Assembly (NCBI GenBank): GCA_037129555.1
Contig: JBAXUS010000006.1
Location: forward strand, 1-64,000
DNA: 64,000 bases
Direction of reading: 5' to 3'
Origin: JANXLS01 sp037129555
Lineage (GTDB): Bacteria; Planctomycetota; SZUA-567; H5-PLA8
The first letter of the stretch is position 1, and the number at the start of each line of letters is the position of its first letter. Shown one piece after another: positions 21,073 through 30,108 of the stretch. The notes beneath the pieces are model-generated. The model had not been told where the DNA came from, ran no database searches, and was given only the letters and a program-made list of their open reading frames with translations. The translations under genes and the position numbers were made by a program.

Positions 21073-21837
21073 ATGCCTGACTTTATGCGCGTCGAGTACG
21101 AAGGTCGGTTGGCTCGGTTGGTGTTGCGCCGGGAGAAGGGGCTGAACGTTCTGTCGTCATCGGTGCTGACTGAATTGAAAAACGTATGGCGCGAGGTCGA
21201 GCAATCGGGCGCGCGCGTCTGCATCGTTCGCGGTGAGGGTAAGGCGTTTTTAATCGGAGCGGACATCAGGGAAATGATCGCGATGGATGCGGACGGCGCG
21301 CGGGCGTTTTCAGCGCTGGGGCAGGAGGTGTTTGACCGGATTGAGCGTTCGGATGTCGTCAGCATCGCGGCGATTCATGGTGCGTGTTTGGGCGGCGGGT
21401 GCGAGCTGGCTCTGGCGTGTGATCTGCGCGTGGGCTCGGATGGAATGAGCATCGGGCATCCGGAAGTGAATCTGGGGCTTGTGCCAGGATTTGGCGGGAC
21501 GCAACGGCTGCCGCGCGTCGTTGGCACCGGCGTGGCGTTGCGGATGATTTTGAGCGGCCAACCGATGAAAGCTGACGAGGCGTTGCGGTGTGGATTGATT
21601 ACGGATTCGGGAAGCGCGGAGGATTTATGTATTCGCGCGGAGACGTTGGCGACGATGATTTTGTCGCGCGGACCGAACGCGTTGCGGCTGGCGAAACGGT
21701 TGACGCGGTCGGCGTTTTGTTTAGAGCAAGCGGCGGGATTGAAGGCTGAGCGCTACGCGTTTGGAAGCGTGTTTGAAAGCGGCGACGCGCAAGAAGGCTT
21801 AACGGCGTTTATCGAAAAACGCGCTCCGACGTTTTAA
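21073..21837 (+). CDS. Enoyl-CoA hydratase/isomerase family protein
   Basis: 254 residues. Crotonase fold: CIVRGEGKAFLIGADIREM forms the first half of the oxyanion hole, AAIHGACLGGGCELALACDLRV the second, and EVNLGLVPGFGGTQRLPRVVG carries the hydratase-type glutamate. The conserved acid residues argue for hydratase activity on short-chain enoyl-CoA. It is only a single-domain protein, not the FadB fusion. Its TAA stop overlaps the stop of the opposing small gene within TTAA. Confidence 0.9.
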   Translation: MPDFMRVEYEGRLARLVLRREKGLNVLSSSVLTELKNVWREVEQSGARVCIVRGEGKAFLIGADIREMIAMDADGARAFSALGQEVFDRIERSDVVSIAAIHGACLGGGCELALACDLRVGSDGMSIGHPEVNLGLVPGFGGTQRLPRVVGTGVALRMILSGQPMKADEALRCGLITDSGSAEDLCIRAETLATMILSRGPNALRLAKRLTRSAFCLEQAAGLKAERYAFGSVFESGDAQEGLTAFIEKRAPTF

Positions 21838-21992
21838 TCTGCGGTGCCGATGTCGTCTTTCGCAGCGGCGGCTTCACGTTCGTTGCGGCGCTGGATCAAG
21901 ACCTTGCGCCGGTACATGAGGGCGAGGCGGATGGTGATCCAGACGGTCGCGATGCAAATGGCGTAGATGTATTTTGGTTCTAATTCTGGCAT
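21834..21992 (-). CDS. Small single-pass membrane protein
   Basis: 52 residues from ATG 21992 (a GTG at 22028 would add 12). One hydrophobic segment (YIYAICIATVWITIRLALMY, about residues 8-27) is followed by a basic patch (RRKVLIQRRNER) and an Ala/Asp-rich tail, so a type with the tail in the cytoplasm is predicted. No family recognised. The composition (positive-inside pattern) supports a real gene; the stop overlaps that of the hydratase. Confidence 0.5.
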   Translation of the reverse strand: MPELEPKYIYAICIATVWITIRLALMYRRKVLIQRRNEREAAAAKDDIGTAD

Positions 21993-22082
21993 GACATAGA
22001 ATACGCAGATGACGCGGATTGTGTGCACTAAATCTGCCGAAAAAATCGGCAGCGTGTCGTAGGCTTTTCGAACAATGCCGCG

Positions 22083-22847
22083 TTACTTCGAGCGGGACGT
22101 GGAGTTGTGATGAACGTTCGGCGGCTGGACGTCGTCGTCGTACGACTGCATTTCAGGGGCAGAATGAGGCGGCTGCGACATGGATGAATTGGTTTCGTCG
22201 TCGTAATAGTCGTCGCGTGGTAACCCATCATACAACCCAGCAGAAACACCGACAACGCCGGGTAGATTCGACGACGATGTCGAGCTTTCGAACTTCCGTT
22301 CCTTGAAAATCCACGAGTCTTGAATCGGGATATATTGATCGGCGGCTTTGACCAGTTCGCCGGCGGTCGAGCGCTCGAAGCTGACGACTTCGACGCGACA
22401 GCCGTTCATCTTCAGGCATTCGACAAGCGGCACGTAGTCGCCATCTCCGGTGACGAGTGTGACGCAGTCGAGTTTCGGAGCTAAAGAGATGGCGTCAATA
22501 GTCAGACCGATTTCCCACGAGCCTTTTGCAGTCGTGCTGGCGCGACCGTCCGGGTCGGGACGGATTTTCAATTCTTTAATTTTCAATTCATAGCCGAAGC
22601 GGTTCAACGCTTCGTGAAAGCCCGATTGGTTCACATCCGGCTTTTGGACGATGTAAGCGATGGCGCGGATCAAGTGGCGGCTACCGGTGATTTCCCGCAG
22701 GAGCTTGCCGTAATCTACTTTGCTTTGATGCAGGAGTTTCGCGGAATAAAACATGTTTTGGACGTCGACGAAAATTCCGAGGCGTTGCGGAAACATGCGG
22801 GCGGTCAGAGCGGGTTGGGCGACAGCAGATTGATTGGTACCATTCAT
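22083..22847 (-). CDS. NYN-domain (LabA/DUF88) protein
   Basis: 254 residues. A PIN-like nuclease fold: RLGIFVDVQNMFYSAK (first acidic residue, near 27), AIAYIVQKPDV, a GSWEIGLTIDAISL helix, and VTLVTGDGDYVPLVECLK with the second acidic cluster, then CRVEVVSFERSTAGELVKAAD. The last 80 residues are Ser/Asp-rich and probably disordered. LabA-like NYN proteins are putative RNases; the acidic residues expected for metal binding are present. Stands alone between the small membrane gene and thiE. Confidence 0.88.
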   Translation of the reverse strand: MNGTNQSAVAQPALTARMFPQRLGIFVDVQNMFYSAKLLHQSKVDYGKLLREITGSRHLIRAIAYIVQKPDVNQSGFHEALNRFGYELKIKELKIRPDPDGRASTTAKGSWEIGLTIDAISLAPKLDCVTLVTGDGDYVPLVECLKMNGCRVEVVSFERSTAGELVKAADQYIPIQDSWIFKERKFESSTSSSNLPGVVGVSAGLYDGLPRDDYYDDETNSSMSQPPHSAPEMQSYDDDVQPPNVHHNSTSRSK

Positions 22848-22973
22848 TATCAGTTAAACTTCCTTTCGACATTCACGTTAAAATAAAGTGGCATCCAAGT
22901 CGTCAATACGGACTGAAAAAATTCCCTACTTCCACACACACAGCGTCACGTCTAAAGCTTCACCATTATCGAA

Positions 22974-24032
22974 CTATGACGCCATGGCTTCGATAAATCT
23001 TTTTGCTTCTGTTCCAGGCGAATCACTGCCTAGAATGGCCTGCGAAACAGCCACTCGTTTCACGCCTGCCTTTTGGAGCGCGGTAAGGCGTTCGAGTGTA
23101 ATGCCTCCGATTGCGAAAACGGGTACGGGTAGATGCAGAGACGCGACTTCTTCCGCAAGCTTCAAACCACCTACCAGCGGGTTCTTTTTTGACGACGTGT
23201 CAAACATAGCGCCGATGCCAATGCAATCCGCCTTCTCGACGTCCACTGCAAAGATAGCCTGATCGGCGGAATGGGTCGACCGACCGATCAACAAGCGGCG
23301 TCCAGACAATTGCCGCGCTGCCGATGGCGGCACATCCGTCTGTCCTAAATGCACACCGTGAACTCCGGAAAGTAACGCCAAATCAACACGGTCATTGCTA
23401 AAAAGAATTGCGCCAGAATCGTTACACATGGATTTCAACGAATTAAGTTGGGGCAACAGTTCGACATCTGGCTGATTTTTTTCACGCAATTGAATCACTT
23501 TGATGCCCGCTTCCAAAACGATTCGTGCCGTTTCTGTAAGACTTTTATGTTTGCAATATGCTGCGGTTAAAATCACGTAAACTTTTGCATCGACCAGCAC
23601 TTGCATTGAAGCGCTGGCGCAGAGCAGCCATTGTTCGGCTTCGTAGGCACCGTACCGTAATTTCGAGCAGCGTTCGGCCTGTTGTGCGTGTTCGCCGCGC
23701 AGGTATTCTTCGAGTATTCGCAGCGCTTCCTGAGCGCGTTTCAATCCTCGACGAGCGACATCCAATGGCGTTTCGGATTCGACGCGGCGCAAGACATCCT
23801 TCCAGTTTTCAGGCTGAAACGGGTCTGACGTGACGTTCCGCGAGTCAATCAGCGCGCGTTCGAGGCCGGGGATGGACAGCAGCGTTGATGTCAACGCCTG
23901 GCGCAATACCCGCAGCCGTTCTGCGTGGTTCGTATCACCTAAAATAAAGCGAATAAAATCCTCTGCCGTGCGCAGCCCTTCACGAGCGCGGTTGGCGTTG
24001 GCATCTAGAATTCGCGGAAGTTGCGCGTCCAT
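22974..24032 (-). CDS. thiE: ThiD2-ThiE fusion (thiamine phosphate synthase)
   Basis: 352 residues. The N-terminal ThiD2-like domain (about 1-130: LPRILDANANRAREGLRTAEDFIRF) is followed by the TIM-barrel ThiE domain (about 145-352). ThiE motifs: VIQLREKNQ, GAILFSNDRVDLALLSGVHGVHLGQTDVPPSAAR, LIGRSTHSADQA, ADCIGIGAMFDTSSK and VPVFAIGGITLERL. It joins the pyrimidine and thiazole phosphates into thiamine phosphate. The same arrangement is common in cyanobacteria and planctomycetes; the role of the ThiD2 domain is uncertain. No TPP riboswitch was found in the 300 bp upstream. Confidence 0.93.
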   Translation of the reverse strand: MDAQLPRILDANANRAREGLRTAEDFIRFILGDTNHAERLRVLRQALTSTLLSIPGLERALIDSRNVTSDPFQPENWKDVLRRVESETPLDVARRGLKRAQEALRILEEYLRGEHAQQAERCSKLRYGAYEAEQWLLCASASMQVLVDAKVYVILTAAYCKHKSLTETARIVLEAGIKVIQLREKNQPDVELLPQLNSLKSMCNDSGAILFSNDRVDLALLSGVHGVHLGQTDVPPSAARQLSGRRLLIGRSTHSADQAIFAVDVEKADCIGIGAMFDTSSKKNPLVGGLKLAEEVASLHLPVPVFAIGGITLERLTALQKAGVKRVAVSQAILGSDSPGTEAKRFIEAMAS

Positions 24033-24333
24033 AAGTGTGTTAAATTCGATTCCCGTATGCCAATGATGTTCGTCCTAAATTTACCAATTTTTAACGCATT
24101 GTCTAGTCAAAACTTGCACTGTCTTTTGAAAGTACAGAACATTCTAATGTTAAATATTTGTAATTCAAGGAGCGATATTATTATTTAGTGGGAACTTAGA
24201 CTTGAAAATTACCATAGGATATTTTAGGCAATATGCCGTATGATGACTGGCACTCAAATTAGTATTGCATGCTAAATCATGTGTCACAATATGTAATAAA
24301 TAAATAAAATTTGAGACAGTTGCGACTTGAACG
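24033..24333. other. AT-rich gap
   Basis: About 300 bp with markedly lower GC than its surroundings, between thiE and the 59-residue gene. I see no ORF of note, no repeat and no convincing riboswitch. It must hold the thiE promoter on the minus strand. Confidence 0.4.
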
Positions 24334-24513
24334 CTATCGCACCGTTTCGAGCCAACGACCGAACGTGAAGACCGCTCCACCGATGCCGAGCAGAATAATT
24401 TCGCGCGCCATGCTGGGATTGCCATCGATGCCCATACCCGCCAGCAAGGCGGCGGCGACGATGGTCATGCCGATGACTTCCAAGGCTCGTCCCGCGTAAT
24501 AATAAAATGACAT
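24334..24513 (-). CDS. 59-residue two-segment membrane protein
   Basis: ATG at 24513, TAG at 24334-24336. The translation begins MSFYYYAGRALEVIGMTIV and ends FTFGRWLETVR, with two hydrophobic segments (about residues 11-28 and 38-51) joined by a loop GIDGNPSMARE. The hydrophobic pattern, charged flanks and clean start and stop make it more convincing than a random frame. It lies divergently from the gene at 24625. No function known. Confidence 0.7.
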   Translation of the reverse strand: MSFYYYAGRALEVIGMTIVAAALLAGMGIDGNPSMAREIILLGIGGAVFTFGRWLETVR

Positions 24514-24624
24514 GGTCCCGTCGCTTCCGTGAGTTCTTGATCGCGCAAATCGTTTCCTGATCAGTATACTAAAAGGGAACGTGTGCGTCCACTTTTTCCC
24601 GACAGGTTTTGCAGCCCACTGATT

Positions 24625-25620
24625 ATGTTGACCGAAATTCCCAACGCCCGATTTCTGCCGTGCATGGACAGCTTCCTCGGTTCCTGGGCTGGAGTCCTGC
24701 GCGCGTTGGACGACGAGCGCCCCATGGAAGACCTATGGGGCCTTTCCGGATTGGGTCTGCGCATGCAGATTCACCGCGCACTGTTGCCTGTGGGGTTGCT
24801 CGGTCGCAAGTGGGATGAAACGTGTTCGGCGATCGCGAATCGCACAGGGTACGCCGTCGCCGCCGGGTTGCGCGATTTGTTTTATACGCCGGATGATGTG
24901 CGGCAGATTCGCCTGGCGTGGATACGGACCATCGGCAAGGCGTTGGACGACGGCCGCCCGGCGATTTCGTTCGGCATGCACGGCCCGGCCTTCGGCATCA
25001 TCTATGGGTACGACGAGCAAACAGAAGACTATGCCGTCAGCACATTTTTGGACGGCCAGATCGACGCGCCGGTCAACGGATTGGATTTGGGCTCCGAAGA
25101 TCCGCCGCTTATTTTCGTGTTGATTCCGACCGGGCCGCTGGCGGATTTCGATGTCCATGCCGCCGCGCGCGAAGCAATCAAGGGCGCGATTGACCAGCAT
25201 TTGGGGCAGGAGTTTGACGCCAAAGGTGTGCGCGTCGAAACGCCGATGGACCTCGTAGACGGCACCGCTGCTTACAACGCGTGGTCAGCGGCGATTGAAA
25301 CAGGCCGCGTCGCGCAACACTGGAGTTTGGGATATTACGCAGGGTATTACGCAGAGGCTCGGTCGGCGGCTTCAGTTTGGTTGAGCAAGTTGACAAATGC
25401 GCCGGAATGGTCGAAAGCTGTCCCGGAGTTGAATCGCGCGGCGCAGCATCTCGAACACGAAGCGGATTGTTTCGGCACGTTGTCCGGATTGTTCCCGATG
25501 CAGAATCCAGAGACGTTTCAAAAGCTCGGATTGCGCGCGGACGCGTCGGCGTGTTTGCGACTGGCGCGAGCAGAACACATTGCCGCGATGGAAGCGTTGA
25601 TTGAAGCGCTGGCAAAATAG
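24625..25620 (+). CDS. Hypothetical protein, possible C39-like fold
   Basis: 331 residues from ATG 24625; the frame extends upstream to 24583 without support. No signal peptide. The first third has FLPCMDSFLGSWAGVLRAL, a Cys followed by a helix, and near residue 115 AISFGMHGPAFGIIYGYDEQTEDYAV, which resembles the His-containing strand of C39-like or butirosin-BtrH-type cysteine peptidase folds. The second half is helical with aromatic repeats (YYAGYYAEARSAASVWL). This is a pattern impression only; the protein is best called hypothetical. The membrane-anchored gene downstream may be co-transcribed (73 bp gap). Confidence 0.6.
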   Translation: MLTEIPNARFLPCMDSFLGSWAGVLRALDDERPMEDLWGLSGLGLRMQIHRALLPVGLLGRKWDETCSAIANRTGYAVAAGLRDLFYTPDDVRQIRLAWIRTIGKALDDGRPAISFGMHGPAFGIIYGYDEQTEDYAVSTFLDGQIDAPVNGLDLGSEDPPLIFVLIPTGPLADFDVHAAAREAIKGAIDQHLGQEFDAKGVRVETPMDLVDGTAAYNAWSAAIETGRVAQHWSLGYYAGYYAEARSAASVWLSKLTNAPEWSKAVPELNRAAQHLEHEADCFGTLSGLFPMQNPETFQKLGLRADASACLRLARAEHIAAMEALIEALAK

Positions 25621-25693
25621 CGGGAACCGGTTTGCGTGTAAAATCGCACCAGAGTTTGAGTGACGCGGTGGGATGGCTGTCGGGAATAGAATT

Positions 25694-26809
25694 ATGGCGA
25701 AGTCAAAATTCTTTGCGGCAGGTGCGTTGATGATCGCGTTTCTGCTGGCCAGCATCGTCTGGTTTACGGTCATTCAGCCCAACGCCGTCGATGGCGGCTT
25801 GAAAGGCTCGGATCATTTTTCGGAAGGTGGCAAAACCGGTCAAGGGAACGGCTCTGGCTTTGTTCCGAACGACCTACCTGTGGTGCGCGGCTTTGTGGGT
25901 GATCTGGAGCGGAAAGGCAATCAACTTGGACGCGGGCCGCTGCAACCTTTCGTCGTCGGCGAGTCGTTGAAACTCGAAGCCGACGCCGTGAACGCAGTTG
26001 AATATCGTTGGACGCTGAACGGTGAAGTGCTCAAGGAAAAAGACCAGGAATGGTCGCTTCATGCTGAGCGTTTTTACGACGTGGTCAAACCCGGAAAACA
26101 TGAATTTACAGTGCAGGTGCGCGGGACGGATAAGGCGCGGGTGTCGCAAGAGAAGAAGACCGAATTGAATATTCTGCCGCTGAAAATCATGCGCGTGGTC
26201 AAGTCGATTATTCATCAGGATGACGAGCATTTTGTAACCGGTGACACGCTGAATTTGGAAGTCGAAATGGCGTCGTCGATGCACACCGATTTGGATTTTT
26301 ATAAATACCGGTATGTCGTCAACGACGCACCGATTAAGCATCCTGAAGATGGCCTTGAATGGACGAGCAACGATTCGTTGAGCTACGTGTTCACGTCACC
26401 CGGTCAATACGCGTTCAAAGTGGACGTGCGGCGGACGGATCAAGCCGAAAAAGAAGACTCCGCCGAACTGCCCGACACCATCGTGTCGGCGGACGCAGTA
26501 CTGTTGAGTTTCGATGCCAGCCCGGCCCACGAAAAAGGCGCGGCAGTCGGATCGCCCGTGTATTTCAGTTCGTTTCCGACTAGTCGCTTTGGGAAATCAG
26601 AATGCCGCATCGGCGTCAAACTCATCAACGCGGCAGACTATCGTTGGTTACCCGAAGAGAACGGAACACTCTGGGGCGAAGCGTCCCGGACATGGTTGCC
26701 TTTAGAACCCGGCACATATCTGGTGCGCTGTGAAATCCGGGAATTGGGCAAGACCGTAGCGGACGATTCGCGCGAAATGATCTACACAATTACCGACGGC
26801 AATTTTTAG
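25694..26809 (+). CDS. Membrane-anchored protein with Ig/PKD-like domains
   Basis: 371 residues from ATG 25694 (GGGA at fitting distance; ATG 25673 would add seven). A single N-terminal membrane segment (ALMIAFLLASIVWFTVI) leads to a Gly-rich linker and then repeated beta domains with PKD-like endings: YRWTLNGEVL...VKPGKHEFTVQVRGTD, YRYVVNDAPI...SPGQYAFKVDVRRTD, and YRWLPEENGT...LEPGTYLVRCEIRELG. Three such domains of about 100 residues fill the protein. Predicted to face the periplasm. No enzymatic motif. Confidence 0.7.
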   Translation: MAKSKFFAAGALMIAFLLASIVWFTVIQPNAVDGGLKGSDHFSEGGKTGQGNGSGFVPNDLPVVRGFVGDLERKGNQLGRGPLQPFVVGESLKLEADAVNAVEYRWTLNGEVLKEKDQEWSLHAERFYDVVKPGKHEFTVQVRGTDKARVSQEKKTELNILPLKIMRVVKSIIHQDDEHFVTGDTLNLEVEMASSMHTDLDFYKYRYVVNDAPIKHPEDGLEWTSNDSLSYVFTSPGQYAFKVDVRRTDQAEKEDSAELPDTIVSADAVLLSFDASPAHEKGAAVGSPVYFSSFPTSRFGKSECRIGVKLINAADYRWLPEENGTLWGEASRTWLPLEPGTYLVRCEIRELGKTVADDSREMIYTITDGNF

Positions 26810-26889
26810 AAAGTCGATTGATAATAGTCGGCGTCCAGTTGAAACTTTTGAGCGTATCTCTGGGGGTGTTTAGTTTCAGTTTGTACAAC

Positions 26890-26969
26890 AAGAGCCGCGC
26901 GCGCAAGCAAGCGGCAAAATCCCAGGCGCTCAATTTAACCCAGGCCGCCTACTTGCGTGCGCGGCTCTT
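26890..26969. repeat. Inverted repeat, AAGCAAGCGGC family, close pair
   Basis: AAGAGCCGCGCGCGCAAGC... (26890-26915) and its near complement (26944-26969) are separated by 28 bp; only three mismatches. The same motif occurs at 45391-45415 and 45721-45746. Lies between two genes, so could also act as a terminator-like hairpin. Confidence 0.7.
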
Positions 26970-27050
26970 GAATCGTGACCGAACTGAACTTAAACACACC
27001 CGTCGCCGGGGACCGTTCACGTTGTGAGACGAGGGAGGAGAGTCGAACCC

Positions 27051-28709
27051 ATGAAACGCATCACACACTCCGTACGCGCGGGTCTGCTTGCAATCCTCTT
27101 CGCGGCGCTGGGTTTCTCCTATGCGCTGGCCACAAGTCATGGCGGCACCATCGCCACGGGCAGCATTGCGGCTCCGAACATTGGCTCGACTATTCCAGTG
27201 GATTTCACGAATCCGTTTCTTAAATCACTTCCAACGTCCGGCGTCAGGCAGTTGGGTAACGCAAATCAAATCCGTGATCTGGGCGACGCTGTCGCAGGCA
27301 GTGTGCTGTCGCGTCTGGTTCGCGCCAAAGGCGGCATCGCGCCGTACGTTTTTTCGACGACGATTCCGGCAGCCTCACAATTTCAAGACGCATCGCTTCA
27401 ATTATTCGGCAACGGAATTGTGTCGACGATTGGCTCATCGAGCAGCACCCCGCCCCAGGGCGCGAGCCTGTTCACGTTCCCTGTAACAGTCGTTGATTCC
27501 ACGACGGTAGGGACGAATGTGAATACGAAAACGGAGACATTCGCTTTGAATTTTGTGCGCACCGAACAATTCCGTTTTGCAAACGATAACATCGCCAGCG
27601 GAGTGCAGTTCCAGCCGTACAGCGCTCAGATGCAAACGATCAACGGCAGGCAAGGCGTGACGTATTTTGCGACCGGACTTCCCGCAGGATTGTCGATGTC
27701 TTCGGACGGGACGGTCTACGGCATTCCCATCATTCCCGGGACGTTTACGTTTATCGCCAACGCGCGCGATGCAGCCAACAAACAAGCCGCGGACCGCTCC
27801 GGTGTCGGGACGCATCAATCCGTTTCCATCACGATTGAAAATGGCCGGACTTTCAATGGCATTTTGGCCGCATCCAACATCGTCGTAAGTGCGAATAGCG
27901 GCGCAGGCAAAGACGGTCTTAGTTATAAAGGAGTCATCAATTTAGGTGCGGCGGCGCTCCCTTCATTGAACGGAAAGCCGTTTAGCATTCATATCGGATC
28001 ATACTCAAGTCCCAGCGTGAATTTCAACGCCACAGGCATGGCCGCTTCGCCCAAGAGTGGCGACCCGGACATTCGCGCCTCGATCAAATCCAGCGGCATG
28101 ATCTCGGTGGGCATCGGACATGAAACCATCAATTTAGGGCCGATCACGGGAAAGCAGTACACCCTGCCGGTCGAAATTCGAGTAGGCGATGCGGTGATCG
28201 GATCGGAATGTCTGACGTTCGATGTTCACGTGAGCGGCACCGGCGTTTCGCTTTTTTATAATGGAAGTGTAAGCGGCGACTACGGCGGAGCAGGACAGTT
28301 ATTACGGGTCCAAGGATCGGACGACAAAGGTGGAATGGGCGATGATTGGCTGATCACGTTCCTGGCGCGTATTCCTCAGGCGTTGGCTGTAAACACATCG
28401 ACGACAGTGGATCTGTCGATCAATTCAAAGCCCATCGATTCGATCAATCTCTTGACCTCCAGTGGCTTATTATACGGCGGCACGCCAGTGGTCCGCTGGT
28501 TCGGTATCAACATGGCCACGGGCCGAGGCACGTATCAAACGATCACGATTCCGTCGGGAGTCACAGGCATTCCCGCAGCCGGAAAAAGTGGAAATATCCC
28601 GACGAATTTCACCACCGGCATGACGTTTAGAAACGGAATGACGCCGACATCCAGTATCCTCAGTTCGTTGTCGATAGTTCCCAAAGGCTCGATGTGGACC
28701 AGCCAGTAA
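27051..28709 (+). CDS. Secreted protein with putative Ig domain
   Basis: 552 residues from ATG 27051, which gives MKRITHSVRAGLLAILFAALGFSYALAT, a good signal peptide; the frame is open back to 27024. The middle holds a He_PIG-like putative Ig domain: GLPAGLSMSSDGTVYGIPIIPGTFTFIANARDAA (about residues 220-255). Low-charge Ser/Gly/Thr-rich beta sequence fills the rest, consistent with an extracellular or outer-surface protein. Start and end have no enzymatic motif. The MoxR gene begins 36 bp downstream. Confidence 0.75.
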   Translation: MKRITHSVRAGLLAILFAALGFSYALATSHGGTIATGSIAAPNIGSTIPVDFTNPFLKSLPTSGVRQLGNANQIRDLGDAVAGSVLSRLVRAKGGIAPYVFSTTIPAASQFQDASLQLFGNGIVSTIGSSSSTPPQGASLFTFPVTVVDSTTVGTNVNTKTETFALNFVRTEQFRFANDNIASGVQFQPYSAQMQTINGRQGVTYFATGLPAGLSMSSDGTVYGIPIIPGTFTFIANARDAANKQAADRSGVGTHQSVSITIENGRTFNGILAASNIVVSANSGAGKDGLSYKGVINLGAAALPSLNGKPFSIHIGSYSSPSVNFNATGMAASPKSGDPDIRASIKSSGMISVGIGHETINLGPITGKQYTLPVEIRVGDAVIGSECLTFDVHVSGTGVSLFYNGSVSGDYGGAGQLLRVQGSDDKGGMGDDWLITFLARIPQALAVNTSTTVDLSINSKPIDSINLLTSSGLLYGGTPVVRWFGINMATGRGTYQTITIPSGVTGIPAAGKSGNIPTNFTTGMTFRNGMTPTSSILSSLSIVPKGSMWTSQ

Positions 28710-28745
28710 ATGAGTGACGATGGACGGATTCGAACGGAGTGCTGA

Positions 28746-29684
28746 ATGAGCAAGCAGTTTGCAGCGATGGTGGCGAAGATTGAAGACAATCTCGCCAGTG
28801 TGATCAAAGGCAAAAAAGAGAGCATGCGTCTGCTGCTGATTTCTATGCTGGCGGGCGGTCACACGCTGTTGGAAGACGTTCCCGGCACAGGCAAAACGAC
28901 GCTGGCGAAATCAATGGCCCGTTCGATTGACGGCATTTTTCGCCGCGTTCAATTCACGCCCGATCTGCTCCCGGCCGACATCACCGGCAGCATGATTTAC
29001 AATCCGAACGATGGCGGCTTTCATTTCCGCGAAGGCCCGGTCTTTGCCAACGTGCTGCTGGCCGACGAAATCAACCGCACGTCCCCGCGCACGCAAGCCG
29101 CGCTGCTCGAAGTCATGAGCGAGCGGCAGATCACTGTCGACGGCCAGCGCCGCGCGCTGCCGCATCCGTTCTTTGTGATCGCGACGCAGAATTCCGTCGA
29201 ATTCCACGGCACGTACCCACTCCCCGAAGCGCAGCTCGACCGCTTTACGATGTGTGTCAGCCTCGGCTATCCGGAATTCAGTGATGAGATCGATATTTTG
29301 ATCGGTCAGAATCAAGAGCACCCGTTCGACGCTCTGAAACCGGTGGTCAGTTGCCAGGAAGTTGCGGCGATGTTGGACGAAGTAAAATCAGTTCGGATCG
29401 ACAAAAGTGTCGTCGAATACATCGTCCAGATTATCGAAGCGACGCGCTTGGACGCTCGCTTGCGACTCGGTATTTCACCGCGCGGATCGCTGGCATTGTA
29501 CCGCACGGCTCAGGCCCGGGCACTGATCGCGGGGCGCGATTTTGTCGAACCGTCGGACGTCCGTGCGCTGGCGGTCCATGTGCTCGCGCACCGCGTGATG
29601 TTGGATACAAAATCAAAATACAGCGGAGCACGGGCTCGGAATGTCATTGAAGACGCGATCGAAAAAACGCCCGTGCCGAGGTGA
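28746..29684 (+). CDS. MoxR-family AAA+ ATPase
   Basis: 312 residues. Walker A LLEDVPGTGKTTLAKSMA (about residues 38-55), FTPDLLPADITGSMIY, Walker B VLLADEINRTSPRTQAALLEVM, sensor-1 region FFVIATQNSVEFHGTYPLPEAQLDRF, and a sensor-2 helix LGISPRGSLALYRTAQARAL. MoxR proteins are chaperone-like and normally sit next to DUF58 and VWA genes; neither is here, which is unusual but not rare. Cytoplasmic. Confidence 0.93.
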   Translation: MSKQFAAMVAKIEDNLASVIKGKKESMRLLLISMLAGGHTLLEDVPGTGKTTLAKSMARSIDGIFRRVQFTPDLLPADITGSMIYNPNDGGFHFREGPVFANVLLADEINRTSPRTQAALLEVMSERQITVDGQRRALPHPFFVIATQNSVEFHGTYPLPEAQLDRFTMCVSLGYPEFSDEIDILIGQNQEHPFDALKPVVSCQEVAAMLDEVKSVRIDKSVVEYIVQIIEATRLDARLRLGISPRGSLALYRTAQARALIAGRDFVEPSDVRALAVHVLAHRVMLDTKSKYSGARARNVIEDAIEKTPVPR

Positions 29685-29760
29685 TGGCACTGTGCCGTAG
29701 GCGTCCCACCTGCGGTACGAGATTCGTGGGTGCATCACCAGACTTGCGGTAGATTTTTCC

Positions 29761-29915
29761 CTCTCCCCTTGAGGGAGAGGGCCGACGAGCCTGCTGTTCG
29801 GCTCGCGGGGTGAGGGGTGAACGCTGATTAATCCAAGCGCATCGATTAATCAGCGTTTACCCCTCACCCCGCGAAGGAGTACCTTCGTCGGCCCTCTCCC
29901 TCAAGGGGAGAGGGG
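29761..29915. repeat. Palindromic repeat, copies B and C, inverted pair
   Basis: Copy B (29761-29835) is the reverse complement of copy A (18771-18848) and copy C (29847-29915) is in the same direction as copy A. In copy C the internal stem is CGAAGG-AGTA-CCTTCG in place of CGAGCC/GGCTCG, a change on both arms that keeps pairing. The whole segment could fold into a long hairpin. Confidence 0.8.
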
Positions 29916-29972
29916 GACTGCGTCGCAACTCCGGTGATGCACCACGTAATCGTCCCAGAGATTTTTTTCGAA

Positions 29973-29999
29973 TTGACTTTCTTGAAAAAGTGCTAAAGT
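29973..29999 (+). promoter_or_regulatory. Possible sigma-70-type promoter
   Basis: TTGACT (29973-29978) and TAAAGT (29994-29999) are separated by 15 bp, about 110 bp before the gene at 30109. Spacing is short and the -10 match is partial, so this is tentative. Confidence 0.3.
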
Positions 30000-30108
30000 A
30001 AATTGATTCGATTCTTCTATCATCGCTCCAATGCGGACGTGGCTGTAAGACTGCTGACGGCTGTATAAGGGGGGGCGAACCAGTGGTATTGCGGCGCGGA
30101 GACCGGAC

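Larger units (their letters stand above)
29685..30108. other. Repeat-rich intergenic region
   Basis: 424 bp without a gene. 29761-29835 and 29847-29915 are two copies of the palindromic repeat described at 18771, in inverted orientation around an 11-bp centre; 29697-29760 carries a GGCGTCCCACCTGCGGTAC fragment like the one at 63564-63610. The remainder leads to the gene at 30109. Confidence 0.6.

Noticed and set aside
24033..24333. TPP riboswitch upstream of thiE
   Set aside because: No CTGAGA or matching P1/P3 elements found on the minus strand.
24165..24425. Minus-strand ORF of 86 residues
   Set aside because: Runs through AT-rich DNA and overlaps the better 59-residue frame at 24334-24513.
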